Source of the DNA: JBEIQE01 sp040376705
Lineage (GTDB): Bacteria; Pseudomonadota; Alphaproteobacteria; UBA2400
DNA: 64,000 bases
Reading direction: 5' to 3'
Assembly (NCBI GenBank): GCA_040376705.1
Contig: JBEIQE010000001.1
Location: 434,001-498,000, forward strand
Positions 1 through 7,953 of this stretch are shown here, piece by piece (position 1 is the first letter of the stretch; each line of letters begins with the position of its first letter). The notes beneath the pieces were generated by a model, which was not told the DNA's origin, ran no database searches, and saw only the letters and a list, made by a program, of their open reading frames with translations. The position numbers and the translations under genes are program-made.

Positions 1-318
1 GTATTTGGTCTGCCGGTAACAATGCTTAACAGCCGCAAAGCCCTGCCACCTAGCGCCTGTACCGGCAGCTATTACGCGCGGTTAATGGTAGAGGACCGCC
101 CCGGCGTTATCGCCGATGTGGCTGCAATTCTGAGGGATTCCAACGTCTCGATGGAAAGTTTCCTGCAGCATGGGCGCGATCCCGGCGAAACCGTGGCCGT
201 AGTGTTTACTACCCACGAGACCAACGAGGCCTCCATGCTCGACAGCCTCAAGCGAATCGGGCAACTTGGCGCTGTTCGTGAACCGCCGAGGCTTATGCGT
301 GTCCTTGACTCTGTCTGA
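1..318 (+). CDS. hom: Homoserine dehydrogenase, C-terminal part (cut by window start)
   Basis: The reading frame is open from base 1 and ends at TGA 316-318, so this is the 3' end of a gene that starts upstream. The visible ~105 residues hold an ACT domain: a YYARL strand, then a DRPGVIADVA helix start and an FLQHG segment. This is the usual C-terminal regulatory domain of alphaproteobacterial homoserine dehydrogenase, which reduces aspartate semialdehyde to homoserine on the route to threonine and methionine. The ACT domain normally binds threonine for feedback control (family knowledge). The catalytic NAD(P)-binding part is outside the window, so the assignment rests on the ACT domain and on glpX following directly, an order common in alphaproteobacteria. 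It overlaps the next gene by about 20 bp. Confidence 0.85.
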   Translation, partial: VFGLPVTMLNSRKALPPSACTGSYYARLMVEDRPGVIADVAAILRDSNVSMESFLQHGRDPGETVAVVFTTHETNEASMLDSLKRIGQLGAVREPPRLMRVLDSV

Positions 319-1300
319 CAGCAAACCTGACCTGATCGCCACTGCCGAGCGCAATTTGGCCCTGGAAGCCGTGCGCGTGACCGAGGCAGCAGCCCTGTCG
401 GCCTCTCTCTGGGTTGGCCGTGGGGATGAGAAGGCAGCTGACCAAGCCGCAGTCGACGGTATGCGCAAGGCTCTGAACGGATTGGCCATAGATGGGACCG
501 TGGTGATCGGCGAAGGCGAACGCGACGAAGCCCCCATGCTTTATATAGGCGAGCGTGTTGGCGCTGGCGGCCCCAAGATGGATATCGCACTCGACCCGCT
601 TGAGGGCACAACTATTGCCGCCACTGGTCGCAGCAATGCGCTGGCAGTTATCGCCATGGCAGAAAAGGGCGGCTTCCTCAATGCACCCGATACCTATATG
701 GAAAAAATTGCGGTAGGCGCTGGCCTGCCTGATAGTGTGGTTGACCTTGATGCCTCACCACTCGAGAACCTTAAAAACCTCGCATTGGCTAAAGGCGGTG
801 AGGTGAGTGATTTGCAGGTATGTATCCTCGATCGTCCCCGTCATGCTGAGCTGATTGCCAAAGTACGTGAAGCGGGGGCGCGTATCATGCTGATCGGCGA
901 TGGCGATGTTTCAGGCATTATCGCAACATCCACGCCCGATAGCGGGGTTGATATTTACCTCGGCTCCGGTGGCGCACCCGAGGGCGTATTGGCTGCTGCC
1001 GCACTGCAGTGTATTGGCGGGCAGATGCAGGGGCGTTTGATTTTCAGGAACGATGACGAGATACTGCGTGCCAGCCGCTGCGGTATCATTGATCTTTCCT
1101 GCAAGTACGAGCTGGATGATCTGGCTCATGGCAATCTCATGTTCGCCGCCACTGGCGTGACCAACGGTACCATGCTTAAGGGCGTGCGCCGCTTTGCTGG
1201 TGGCGCTTCCACACATTCCATCATCATGCGCAGTAAAACTGGCACTGTGCGAATGATTGAAGCCACCCACAACTTCCGCAGAAAGAAGGGGTACAGCTAA
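299..1300 (+). CDS. glpX: Fructose-1,6-bisphosphatase, class II (GlpX)
   Basis: Hydrolyses fructose-1,6-bisphosphate to fructose-6-phosphate in gluconeogenesis; some alphaproteobacterial members also act on sedoheptulose-1,7-bisphosphate. Family marks are RNLALEAVRVTEAAAL near the N-terminus, the metal-binding DPLEGTT motif, and DGDVSGI followed by GSGGAPEGVLAAAAL in the C-terminal half. About 333 residues is normal for GlpX. I place the start at GTG 299, 10-11 bases after a GAGG, because homology begins just after it. An in-frame TTG at 266 would add 11 residues and overlap hom by 53 bp. The stop codon overlaps the recJ start (TAATG), which implies translational coupling. Confidence 0.93.
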   Translation: MSLTLSDSKPDLIATAERNLALEAVRVTEAAALSASLWVGRGDEKAADQAAVDGMRKALNGLAIDGTVVIGEGERDEAPMLYIGERVGAGGPKMDIALDPLEGTTIAATGRSNALAVIAMAEKGGFLNAPDTYMEKIAVGAGLPDSVVDLDASPLENLKNLALAKGGEVSDLQVCILDRPRHAELIAKVREAGARIMLIGDGDVSGIIATSTPDSGVDIYLGSGGAPEGVLAAAALQCIGGQMQGRLIFRNDDEILRASRCGIIDLSCKYELDDLAHGNLMFAATGVTNGTMLKGVRRFAGGASTHSIIMRSKTGTVRMIEATHNFRRKKGYS

Positions 1301-3174
1301 TGGGCAAAGCTGCAACTAAAGACGACGAGAGCACACCGGAGTCCCGCTTTAACGGGCTGATTACGCTGGGTGGCCGCGAGATACACATACGCACCGCGCC
1401 CGAACGCATCATCCGCGGTATTGCACAGGAACATAACCTAGACGATGGCGTCGCGCAGGCTCTTGCTAAACGCGGATTTAATAAAGAGAACGCCGGCCCG
1501 TTCATGAACCCCGCTCTGGCCACCCAGCTGCCTGACCCGTCGACGTTTATCGATATGGACAAGGCGGTTGCGCGCGTCATCAAAGCTATAATGAACGATG
1601 AGCAGATTGCCATTTATGGCGATTATGATGCGGATGGCGCCACCTCATCTGCCGTTTTGCAGCGTTACCTGCGCAGCATTGGCCACGCAGCCCGTATTTA
1701 TATTCCGGACCGTTTTGCCGAAGGCTATGGCCCCAATACGCCCGCCATGCATACGCTGATGGAAGAGGGCGCAACCGTGTGCCTGATGGTGGACTGCGGT
1801 ACAGCTGCAGTCGATCGTAAGGCTGAAGATGGCACGGTTGTTCCAAGCCCACTGCGCGTTGCGCAAGATGGCGGCATGGATGTGATTGTGCTTGATCACC
1901 ATTCGCCCGAAGCGGCGCTGCCGCCAGCCCACGCGATTGTGAACCCCAAGCGACTGGATGAAAACTCGCCCCACACCATGCTGGCGGCTTGCGGCGTAAG
2001 CTTCATGTTCGTTGTGGCCCTTAACCGTGCCCTGCGCAAACAAGGCTATTTCCGCGACCTGGCTGATACCAACAGCAACAAGCCGGAGGAGCCGGATATC
2101 CGCAAGCTCCTTGGTATAGTCGCGCTGGGTACCGTGGCCGACGTTGTACCGCTGACGGGTGTTAACCGCCTGCTCGTGCATTACGGCCTGATTGAGCTTA
2201 ATAAATATGAGATTCCCGGCATCGCAGCTTTGTGCGAAGTCTGCGGCTTTGGCCGTGAGGATATGGAGAAAAAGGGTCGCCAGATTACGGCGCAGGATAT
2301 CGCCTTCTTCCTCGGTCCACGCCTTAACGCGGCTGGCCGTATCGACCGCTCACGCACGAGCGCCGAGCTACTGACCACCAACGATATCGCTCAGGCGCAA
2401 GACCATGCGCTGGCGACCGACACTATTAACCGTATCCGGCAGGATATCGAACGCGATATCGTGGCCGAAGCCCTCCCCATGGCTGAAGAGCAGGTGGCGG
2501 CAGGTGCGCCCATCATCATCGTCGCTAATGAGACATGGAACCCGGGTGTGATTGGTATTGCGGCCAGCCGCCTGAAAGAGCGGTTTGACCGTCCGGCGAT
2601 TGTGATTGGCGCACATGAAGGTAGCTGGAAGGGTTCGGGCCGCTCGGTTGCGGGTGTGGATCTTGGCGGCGCTATCATGAAGGCCAATCAGCAGAAATTG
2701 CTTTTGGCAGGCGGTGGTCACCCCATGGCTTGCGGCCTTTCGATCAAGCCCGAGAAGCTTGATGAATTCCGTGAGTTCATGAGCGCGCTGATCGGCCCGC
2801 AGATGGATGCACTGCCCAAGCGCGCGACCTATCATATCGATGCCGTACTTGGTCCCGCCAGCGTAACTGAATCGTTCATCCGCCAGCAAGAGCGCATGGC
2901 CCCGTTCGGCCAAGGCAACCCAGAGCCGCTGTATCTGCTCACTGATGTGCAGATCAAATTCAGCAGCGTTGCCGGTACCGATCATATCAGGTGCACGCTG
3001 ACCAAGGATGGTAATGACTTGGGCGCAATTGCCTTCCGCTCGGTCAGCCAGCCGCACGGACAAACACTGCTCGACCGCTCGCATACTGTACATGTTATTG
3101 GCACGGCCGACCTCAACACCTTTAATGGTCGCACCAAGCCGCAGTTCAAGGTTGTGGATGTTGCACTGGCTTAA
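1300..3174 (+). CDS. recJ: Single-stranded-DNA-specific exonuclease RecJ
   Basis: 5'-3' single-strand DNA exonuclease used in recombination and in mismatch and base-excision repair; cytoplasmic. The 624-residue protein has the DHH phosphoesterase core: DYDADG at residues 108-113 (metal ligands), VDCG near 164 and DHH at 199-201. It continues through the DHHA1 region with a GGGHPMACG motif and an OB-fold nucleic-acid-binding tail. It is somewhat longer than the E. coli protein, which is typical for alphaproteobacteria. The start ATG at 1300 overlaps the glpX stop by one base. The hom–glpX–recJ order is common in this class. Confidence 0.95.
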   Translation: MGKAATKDDESTPESRFNGLITLGGREIHIRTAPERIIRGIAQEHNLDDGVAQALAKRGFNKENAGPFMNPALATQLPDPSTFIDMDKAVARVIKAIMNDEQIAIYGDYDADGATSSAVLQRYLRSIGHAARIYIPDRFAEGYGPNTPAMHTLMEEGATVCLMVDCGTAAVDRKAEDGTVVPSPLRVAQDGGMDVIVLDHHSPEAALPPAHAIVNPKRLDENSPHTMLAACGVSFMFVVALNRALRKQGYFRDLADTNSNKPEEPDIRKLLGIVALGTVADVVPLTGVNRLLVHYGLIELNKYEIPGIAALCEVCGFGREDMEKKGRQITAQDIAFFLGPRLNAAGRIDRSRTSAELLTTNDIAQAQDHALATDTINRIRQDIERDIVAEALPMAEEQVAAGAPIIIVANETWNPGVIGIAASRLKERFDRPAIVIGAHEGSWKGSGRSVAGVDLGGAIMKANQQKLLLAGGGHPMACGLSIKPEKLDEFREFMSALIGPQMDALPKRATYHIDAVLGPASVTESFIRQQERMAPFGQGNPEPLYLLTDVQIKFSSVAGTDHIRCTLTKDGNDLGAIAFRSVSQPHGQTLLDRSHTVHVIGTADLNTFNGRTKPQFKVVDVALA

Positions 3175-3763
3175 ATTTACCCTAGTGCTGCTTTTGGTTG
3201 GCACGCCCGCCATGGCAGCTGAGGACGAGGGCCTTTATGCGCCACCACCGCCTGCAGGCGCAACGTGGATACGCTATATAGGCGAGGGCAGTTTAAGCCT
3301 GAAGGATGTGAGCCTTACAGAGCGTGAGTACAGGCAGGTCATGCAGGGGCGCTATACCGTAAGCCAGCACAGTGCTGTAGCGAATATCGCGCTTGAGGCA
3401 GGTAAATATTACACACTCTCATCACTTGGTGGGCGTAGCCTTAACCTACTCACCGACCCTACACTCGAGAATCGTGCGCGCGCTATGCTCGTGCTCTATA
3501 ACTTTACTGATAAGCCAGCGCTGGACCTGATAACTGCTGATGGTGAACTTAAGGTGATTGAGGGCGTAACAGTGCAGGCCAACGGTAGCCGTATGGTGCA
3601 GCCGATTAATGTAAAACTGGCTGTAGCCATAAATGGGCAGGTGATCACCGAGCTGAATGAGCTACAGCTACAGCGCGGCGAAACTTACAGCATCATTGCA
3701 GCCGGCACTGGCGATGCAATAACTGCTGAGCTAATGCAGAATACGACCGAGCAGCCTGATTAA
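3158..3763 (+). CDS. AlgF-like periplasmic protein for polysaccharide O-acetylation
   Basis: A 201-residue secreted protein. The first ~20 residues are a signal peptide (LKFTLVLLLVG, then TPAMA before AED). The mature part follows the AlgF family layout: an N-terminal LYAPPPPAG segment, then GKYYTL, a RARAMLVLYNF strand, DKPALDL and a closing RGETYSIIAAG strand. In Pseudomonas, AlgF works with AlgI, AlgJ and AlgX to O-acetylate alginate in the periplasm. The start at ATG 3158 overlaps the last 17 bp of recJ and gives a clean signal peptide; longer in-frame starts would lie deep inside recJ. No algI-type MBOAT gene is next to it, so its polymer is unknown. A distant AlgX/AlgJ-like gene at about 24.9 kb may be a partner (inference). 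Confidence 0.75.
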   Translation: MLHWLKFTLVLLLVGTPAMAAEDEGLYAPPPPAGATWIRYIGEGSLSLKDVSLTEREYRQVMQGRYTVSQHSAVANIALEAGKYYTLSSLGGRSLNLLTDPTLENRARAMLVLYNFTDKPALDLITADGELKVIEGVTVQANGSRMVQPINVKLAVAINGQVITELNELQLQRGETYSIIAAGTGDAITAELMQNTTEQPD

Positions 3764-4128
3764 GCTGATGCCACAGGTACTGGCTTACGGTCTGTCCCAA
3801 TGGCTACAAAAACAAAACGACCTTCGGTTACGGGTTCGATCGCGTTGCCGTCCTTACGCTCGACCTTCACATCAATTTTTACCGTGATGCTGGTGCGGCC
3901 GATTTTCTCGGTCGTGGCAAAGCACATCAGGCAATCGCCCGCATAGACCGGCTTATGGAATACGATATTATCAATGGCGATGGTCACGATACGCGCCTTG
4001 GTGAGCTTGCGCGCGTGTACATAGGCTGCCAAGTCCATCTGGCTTAAAATCCAGCCGCCGAACATATCGCCGTCCGGGTTCATATCGCCGGGCATAGCCA
4101 CGACTTTGATTACAAGTTCCTGTGTCAT
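3760..4128 (-). CDS. yciA: Acyl-CoA thioesterase, YciA-type hotdog protein
   Basis: A 122-residue single-hotdog thioesterase, probably hydrolysing acyl-CoA esters in the cytoplasm. The family signature N-P-D-G-D-M-F-G-G-W lies at residues 17-26, followed by the SQMDLAAYVHAR helix, an ITIAID-like central strand (IVTIAIDNIVF) and GRTSITVKIDV. Length and motif spacing match YciA rather than the longer two-domain acyl-CoA thioesterases. It converges with the AlgF-like gene, overlapping it by 4 bp, and lies 79 bp beyond amtB with a terminator between them, so it is probably transcribed on its own. Confidence 0.85.
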   Translation of the reverse strand: MTQELVIKVVAMPGDMNPDGDMFGGWILSQMDLAAYVHARKLTKARIVTIAIDNIVFHKPVYAGDCLMCFATTEKIGRTSITVKIDVKVERKDGNAIEPVTEGRFVFVAIGTDRKPVPVASA

Positions 4129-4160
4129 GCGTTATATCTATCCCGATTCCAGCACAAAAG

Positions 4161-4190
4161 AATAGGGGCACCCCGCAGGATGCCCCTATT
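4161..4190 (-). terminator. Intrinsic terminator downstream of amtB
   Basis: Perfect 10-bp inverted repeat (aataggggca / tgcccctatt) with a 10-base loop. On the minus strand it is followed by ATTCTTTT. It lies between the amtB stop at 4207 and the yciA start at 4128, so it separates the two transcripts. Confidence 0.8.
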
Positions 4191-4206
4191 TACCTATACC
4201 AGCTGT

Positions 4207-5490
4207 TTAGTTCTTGATCACTTCACCATGCTGGGTGCTGTCGAGGCCAGCGGTTTCGTGCTCAGTTGAGACACGCACCGTAACCACAACATTCACAACC
4301 TTGATGATGATGAAAGTTGCAACCACACTGTAAATGGCAACCATCACAGCACCGGTCAGGTTAGCCTGGAACAATGTATCGCCACCATTAAGCATGCCGT
4401 GACCTGCCGAATTGATATTCGGGTCGGCCAGCAAACCGGTCATGATCACACCGAGCAGACCGCCAAAACCGTGGCAAGCGAATACATCCAGCGAATCATC
4501 AACATGGAACGAACCCTTGATGATGCGCGCGACGATATTGCAACCTGCACCAGCCAGTGCGCCAATCAGCAGGGCCGAACTGGTGGTCACAAAGCCTGCA
4601 GCCGGTGTAATGGCCACAAGGCCAGCGACTACACCGATACAGCCACCCATGGCGGTTGGCTTGCCATCCTTAAGTCTGTCAAACAGCGTCCACATCAGCA
4701 TGGCAGCAGCTGAGGCAAGGAAGGTGTTAGCCAAGGCCTGTGTAGCAAGGCCATTCGCACCAATTGCCGAGCCAGCATTAAAGCCAATCCAGCCGAACCA
4801 CAGCAGGGCGGTGCCGAGCACAACCATGCCAACATCATACGGCTTGGGCGCTGAGCCAAAATCGCGGCGCTTGCCAAACATGATTGCAGCAGTGAGAGCC
4901 GAGAAACCGGCAGTCATATGCACAACCAGACCACCAGCAAAGTCGAGCGCACCCATGGCAGCAAGATAGCCACCTGGCGCCCAAACCCAATGTGCAACCG
5001 GCGAGTAAACCAGCAAGCTCCACAGCACCATAATTCCAAGCCAGGCCGAGAAGCGAACGCGCTCGGCAAAGGCACCGGTAATCAGGGCAGGGGTGATGAT
5101 GGCAAACATCATCTGGTACATCATGAACAGCAGATGCGGAATATTGCCGTAAATCGGTGCGCTATTCTGATCAACACCGTTGAGCATCATGTAAGTAGCG
5201 CCACCAATCCAGGGGCTACCGTTACCAAACGCCAGCGAATAGCCGATAATCGCCCACGTAATACCAATAACCGCTACCGCAATCATGCTCTGATAAAGGG
5301 TAGAAACTGCGTTCTTGCGGCCAACCATACCGGCATAGAAGAAGGCGAGACCGGGGGTCATCAGCAATACCATGGCGGTGGCTACAATTACCCACGCGGT
5401 GTCTGCCCCGTTAATTTCAGCCGCGAGGGCAGGTAATGGGCAAAGTAATAATACTGCTAGAAATGGCAGTAATTTCTTGAATGAAAGCAT
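4207..5490 (-). CDS. amtB: Ammonium transporter Amt
   Basis: Inner-membrane trimeric ammonium channel. The 427-residue protein starts with a cleavable signal sequence (LPFLAVLLLC, then PALAAE), as in other bacterial Amt proteins, and continues with about 11 membrane helices. The two conserved pore histidines are recognisable in VVHMTAGFSALTAA and FACHGFGG, and the FFYAGMVG motif is in the first mature helix. The start at ATG 5490 is preceded by GGGGGAG about 5 bases upstream; an in-frame ATG 24 bases earlier lacks such a site. In most alphaproteobacteria glnK directly precedes amtB. Here no PII gene is adjacent. Confidence 0.95.
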   Translation of the reverse strand: MLSFKKLLPFLAVLLLCPLPALAAEINGADTAWVIVATAMVLLMTPGLAFFYAGMVGRKNAVSTLYQSMIAVAVIGITWAIIGYSLAFGNGSPWIGGATYMMLNGVDQNSAPIYGNIPHLLFMMYQMMFAIITPALITGAFAERVRFSAWLGIMVLWSLLVYSPVAHWVWAPGGYLAAMGALDFAGGLVVHMTAGFSALTAAIMFGKRRDFGSAPKPYDVGMVVLGTALLWFGWIGFNAGSAIGANGLATQALANTFLASAAAMLMWTLFDRLKDGKPTAMGGCIGVVAGLVAITPAAGFVTTSSALLIGALAGAGCNIVARIIKGSFHVDDSLDVFACHGFGGLLGVIMTGLLADPNINSAGHGMLNGGDTLFQANLTGAVMVAIYSVVATFIIIKVVNVVVTVRVSTEHETAGLDSTQHGEVIKN

Positions 5491-5586
5491 AAGCTCCCCC
5501 TTTAGTCGCATCATTGTGCCTCATGGGCAATTCCGCTGAGTAAAGGCTGAGTTGATTAATTTAACATTAATCATGACTTACAGAAT

Positions 5587-6159
5587 TTAGGTATTACGCG
5601 TTCTGAGCAGTTTGAGGCAGAGCCAAAACACACTCAGGAAAATGAGATTATTTGCTGCAGCGCGATAAATATTATTCCCGATAATCCCGCAGCTGGTTTG
5701 GGGGACGACATACATCCAAGCCTGCATAATCGGAAAATAGGAATCAAGCACCAGTATAAAAGCTATTCCAACAGCTATAACCAGTTTTGGAGCCATCGTT
5801 TGATGCGCATTACCAACAGGAGGCACTGATATAGCTGGCTTGCTTGAATGAAAAATTACCGCAAAGTCTCGCAAGGCGAAAATTAAAACCAGCAAGAAAG
5901 GTAATGTTGTGCCGATAAAAAGGCCGGCGACAGTCATCTGTACTTCTGGCTGCATCACATGCTGCAGGCATGAAGATACAAGGTCAAAAGCTGGAATAAT
6001 AATTAGTCCATTCAGGAGTGAGAGGGAGAGTGGCCCTATATAATCCTGCATCACCCAGCTGTCTTTAATGGCACCCAGTAGCAGGCACCAGCAGCCATAA
6101 ATCAAAATAAGCTTCGCGATTTTTTGTGATGGATTGACCGAGGCGCTTACATGCAGCAT
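5587..6159 (-). CDS. Hypothetical integral membrane protein
   Basis: I do not recognise this 190-residue protein. It has about four hydrophobic segments: near residues 15-35 (LILIYGCWCLLLGAI), 42-60, 78-97 (FIGTTLPFLLVLIFALRD) and 128-145, plus a C-terminal hydrophobic stretch. The layout is a small inner-membrane protein with short loops and no visible catalytic motif. It stands alone between amtB and tRNA-Glu and looks more AT-rich than its neighbours, which could mean recent acquisition or weak selection. The start at ATG 6159 is the first in frame; an internal start cannot be excluded. Confidence 0.55.
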   Translation of the reverse strand: MLHVSASVNPSQKIAKLILIYGCWCLLLGAIKDSWVMQDYIGPLSLSLLNGLIIIPAFDLVSSCLQHVMQPEVQMTVAGLFIGTTLPFLLVLIFALRDFAVIFHSSKPAISVPPVGNAHQTMAPKLVIAVGIAFILVLDSYFPIMQAWMYVVPQTSCGIIGNNIYRAAANNLIFLSVFWLCLKLLRTRNT

Positions 6160-6260
6160 GCAGATATACTCAATGAGACTAACTTCTAATTATCACATAG
6201 GTACAGCAAAGCCCTGCTGTTTTTATACAGCAGAACATTGCAATACATCTGTTTGATAGA

Positions 6261-6336
6261 TGGCGTCCCCAACGAGATTCGAACTCGTGTTACCTGCGTG
6301 AAAGGCGGGTGTCCTAGGCCTCTAGACGATGGGGAC
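6261..6336 (-). tRNA. tRNA-Glu (anticodon TTC)
   Basis: On the minus strand the sequence starts GTCCCCATCGTCTAGAGG, has the anticodon loop CTTTCAC (TTC at plus positions 6300-6302), a T arm with GTTCGAATC, and ends GGGGACGCCA with an encoded CCA. The 7-bp acceptor stem pairs perfectly. It occupies most of the interval 6160-6477, which otherwise holds no gene I can support. Confidence 0.97.
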
Positions 6337-6477
6337 CCGAGGCGGGGAGAGATACCGGGCTTTAATACCAAAGTCAAGCGCCACAGAATGGATAATTTCA
6401 AACCGCCAAAGCTCAAGAATCCGCATTAACCCTGATAATAATTGATATCGCGGGGGCAGGCTTGTTAATGTCTGGGC

Positions 6478-7446
6478 ATGAAATCAAAAGGATTTATCAA
6501 TAAGCTGCTGCTCAGGGCATCTGGCGCCTGTCTGTTGCACGCTTTGACTGGGTGCCTGATTGGCCCGGTTATCCTTGATTACGGCATGTCCAGGCTCTAT
6601 GTGCCCGAGGGCAAAACAAGCGAGCCAGTCTCAAAAAGCATGAGAGCAGATGTTTTTTCTGCCGGGCTTAACGATGTTCTTAAACAGCACAAACAGAAGC
6701 ATGTGTTAGTCGGTGATAATAACCACTGCGATATGCGCCCGCTGTCCTATCTGGCTGACCCTAAGGTTATGAAGGTTCTCGCTAAAAACAGCATCACTGA
6801 CATATTCCTTGAACTAGGCACCGATAGCCAGCCAGACCTCAATAAAGTTCTTACTGACAAATCTTATACTTTCCCCCATTCCAATTCGATTTGTGGCGAG
6901 GATATAGGCGCAGAAAAAGGCCAGCTGATCACAAACGCCATCCGAAACGCGCATGCAGTTGGAATAAAGGTTCATGCGGCAGATTCGAGCAGCAGGCTTC
7001 TGGGCGCGGTTTGGGGCATTAACATGATGGCGGTACTGACAGAAGGCTTGGCTCTATCAGCTATTGGTCTTGAACAAGCCGGTGGTTGGTGGATAGAAAA
7101 TGCTGGTATGAAGCCATTTCTGGCCAATCGTATGGATGACAGGCTTACGGCAAGCTTTATTACCGCCAACACATCAAAAGCAGGCAGAAGTCTGACCTTT
7201 TATGGCCTTGGCCATGTTCAGGCTCCCATCAGCCATGGCATGAGAGCCCAGCTGCCCGATAACCTTGCGCTGGCTTTTAATGATCCAAAAAAAGATAATC
7301 TAGGTGAAAAGCCAGACTACGAAGGCTGGCCAAACAGGCTACCCGTCAGCTACGTGATTAATCTCGATAACGGCAAAGTGAATCCTTACGCACAACATAT
7401 GAACAAAGCCAAAGCCATGTCACAGGTATCGGCGCCGCAGCACTAA
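6478..7446 (+). CDS. Putative lipoprotein, possible EreA/ChaN/Tiki-type fold
   Basis: 322 residues. The N-terminus is a lipoprotein signal: charged start, hydrophobic LLLRASGACLLHA, then lipobox LTGC with Cys26 as the likely lipidated residue. The mature part has GDNNH at 79-83, a strand ending in FLELG (Glu112), NRMDDRL near 217-223 and YGLGH at 242-246. GxxxH early, a following glutamate and a late GxGH resemble the erythromycin-esterase/ChaN/Tiki superfamily, whose members bind metal or heme or act as metalloproteases. That assignment is inference from motif spacing only. The gene stands alone between tRNA-Glu and a small minus-strand gene. Confidence 0.6.
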   Translation: MKSKGFINKLLLRASGACLLHALTGCLIGPVILDYGMSRLYVPEGKTSEPVSKSMRADVFSAGLNDVLKQHKQKHVLVGDNNHCDMRPLSYLADPKVMKVLAKNSITDIFLELGTDSQPDLNKVLTDKSYTFPHSNSICGEDIGAEKGQLITNAIRNAHAVGIKVHAADSSSRLLGAVWGINMMAVLTEGLALSAIGLEQAGGWWIENAGMKPFLANRMDDRLTASFITANTSKAGRSLTFYGLGHVQAPISHGMRAQLPDNLALAFNDPKKDNLGEKPDYEGWPNRLPVSYVINLDNGKVNPYAQHMNKAKAMSQVSAPQH

Positions 7447-7465
7447 AAACTAACGCTCACCTTAT

Positions 7466-7801
7466 TTATGGTGCAGGTATGGAGCTTCTGCTCGGTGCAA
7501 GACCGCCAATTGCAGTACCCACACCACCAGCAGCCGAAAATACGCAAGTTGCCACGGCCAGAGGGGCCCAAAGGCGCTGTTCGGCCAGCTCGGGCAGGGG
7601 CTCGGCCAGAGCTGTAAAGCCCAGACAATTACCCGCCACATGCCGCCAGGCACGGCTAGCGCTTTCGGCAGGATTAGGGGCCATGGCCGTTACCGCACCA
7701 AAGTACGCATTATAGATAACAAACATACCGGCACAGATGCGCTTGGCGGTCTGGCGGTTCTTGGCCTCTAGTGCCGGATCAAGCGGTTTGGGCTTATGCA
7801 T
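7466..7801 (-). CDS. Small hypothetical membrane protein
   Basis: A 111-residue protein from ATG 7801; a TTG six bases upstream is possible but less likely. It has a charged N-terminus (MHKPKPLDPALEAKNRQTAKR) and two hydrophobic stretches, near residues 24-42 (AGMFVIYNAYFGAVTA) and 75-100 (LWAPLAVATCVFSAAGGVG). No family is recognised. It converges with the putative lipoprotein gene 20 bp away and lies downstream, in its own direction, of the tRNA-Val terminators. It could be a spurious frame, though its amino acid make-up is reasonable. Confidence 0.45.
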   Translation of the reverse strand: MHKPKPLDPALEAKNRQTAKRICAGMFVIYNAYFGAVTAMAPNPAESASRAWRHVAGNCLGFTALAEPLPELAEQRLWAPLAVATCVFSAAGGVGTAIGGLAPSRSSIPAP

Positions 7802-7860
7802 CAGCAAAACCTAGAACTGCGGGCAGGCCGATGTAAACTGGATAATAAACTGGGCAATAA

Positions 7861-7884
7861 AAAAGACGGCCGGAGCCGTCTTTT
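7861..7884 (-). terminator. Intrinsic terminator, first copy
   Basis: Perfect 10-bp stem aaaagacggc / gccgtctttt with a 4-base loop. T runs lie on both sides, so it could act in both directions. In the minus direction it comes after the tRNA-Val terminator, giving a double terminator before the small membrane-protein gene. Confidence 0.75.
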
Positions 7885-7929
7885 TTGTGGTGGGCGATGA
7901 CGGGCCCGCCGCGCTAGCGCGGCAATAAA

Positions 7930-7951
7930 AAAAGCAGCCGAAGCTGCTTTT
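7930..7951 (-). terminator. Intrinsic terminator of tRNA-Val
   Basis: A 9-bp stem around aaagcagc / gctgcttt. On the minus strand the loop is TTCG, an extra-stable tetraloop, and the stem is followed by TTTTATT. It begins three bases past the tRNA-Val CCA end. Confidence 0.85.
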
Positions 7952-7953
7952 CT

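Noticed and set aside
72..611. Long minus-strand frames opposite hom and glpX
   Set aside because: Arg/Ser-rich translations with no family resemblance, antisense to well-identified genes; shadow frames.
5491..5570. A sigma-54-like promoter upstream of amtB (minus strand GGCACAATGATGC)
   Set aside because: The GG and GC elements are separated by 9 bases instead of the required 10, so it does not fit the -24/-12 pattern.
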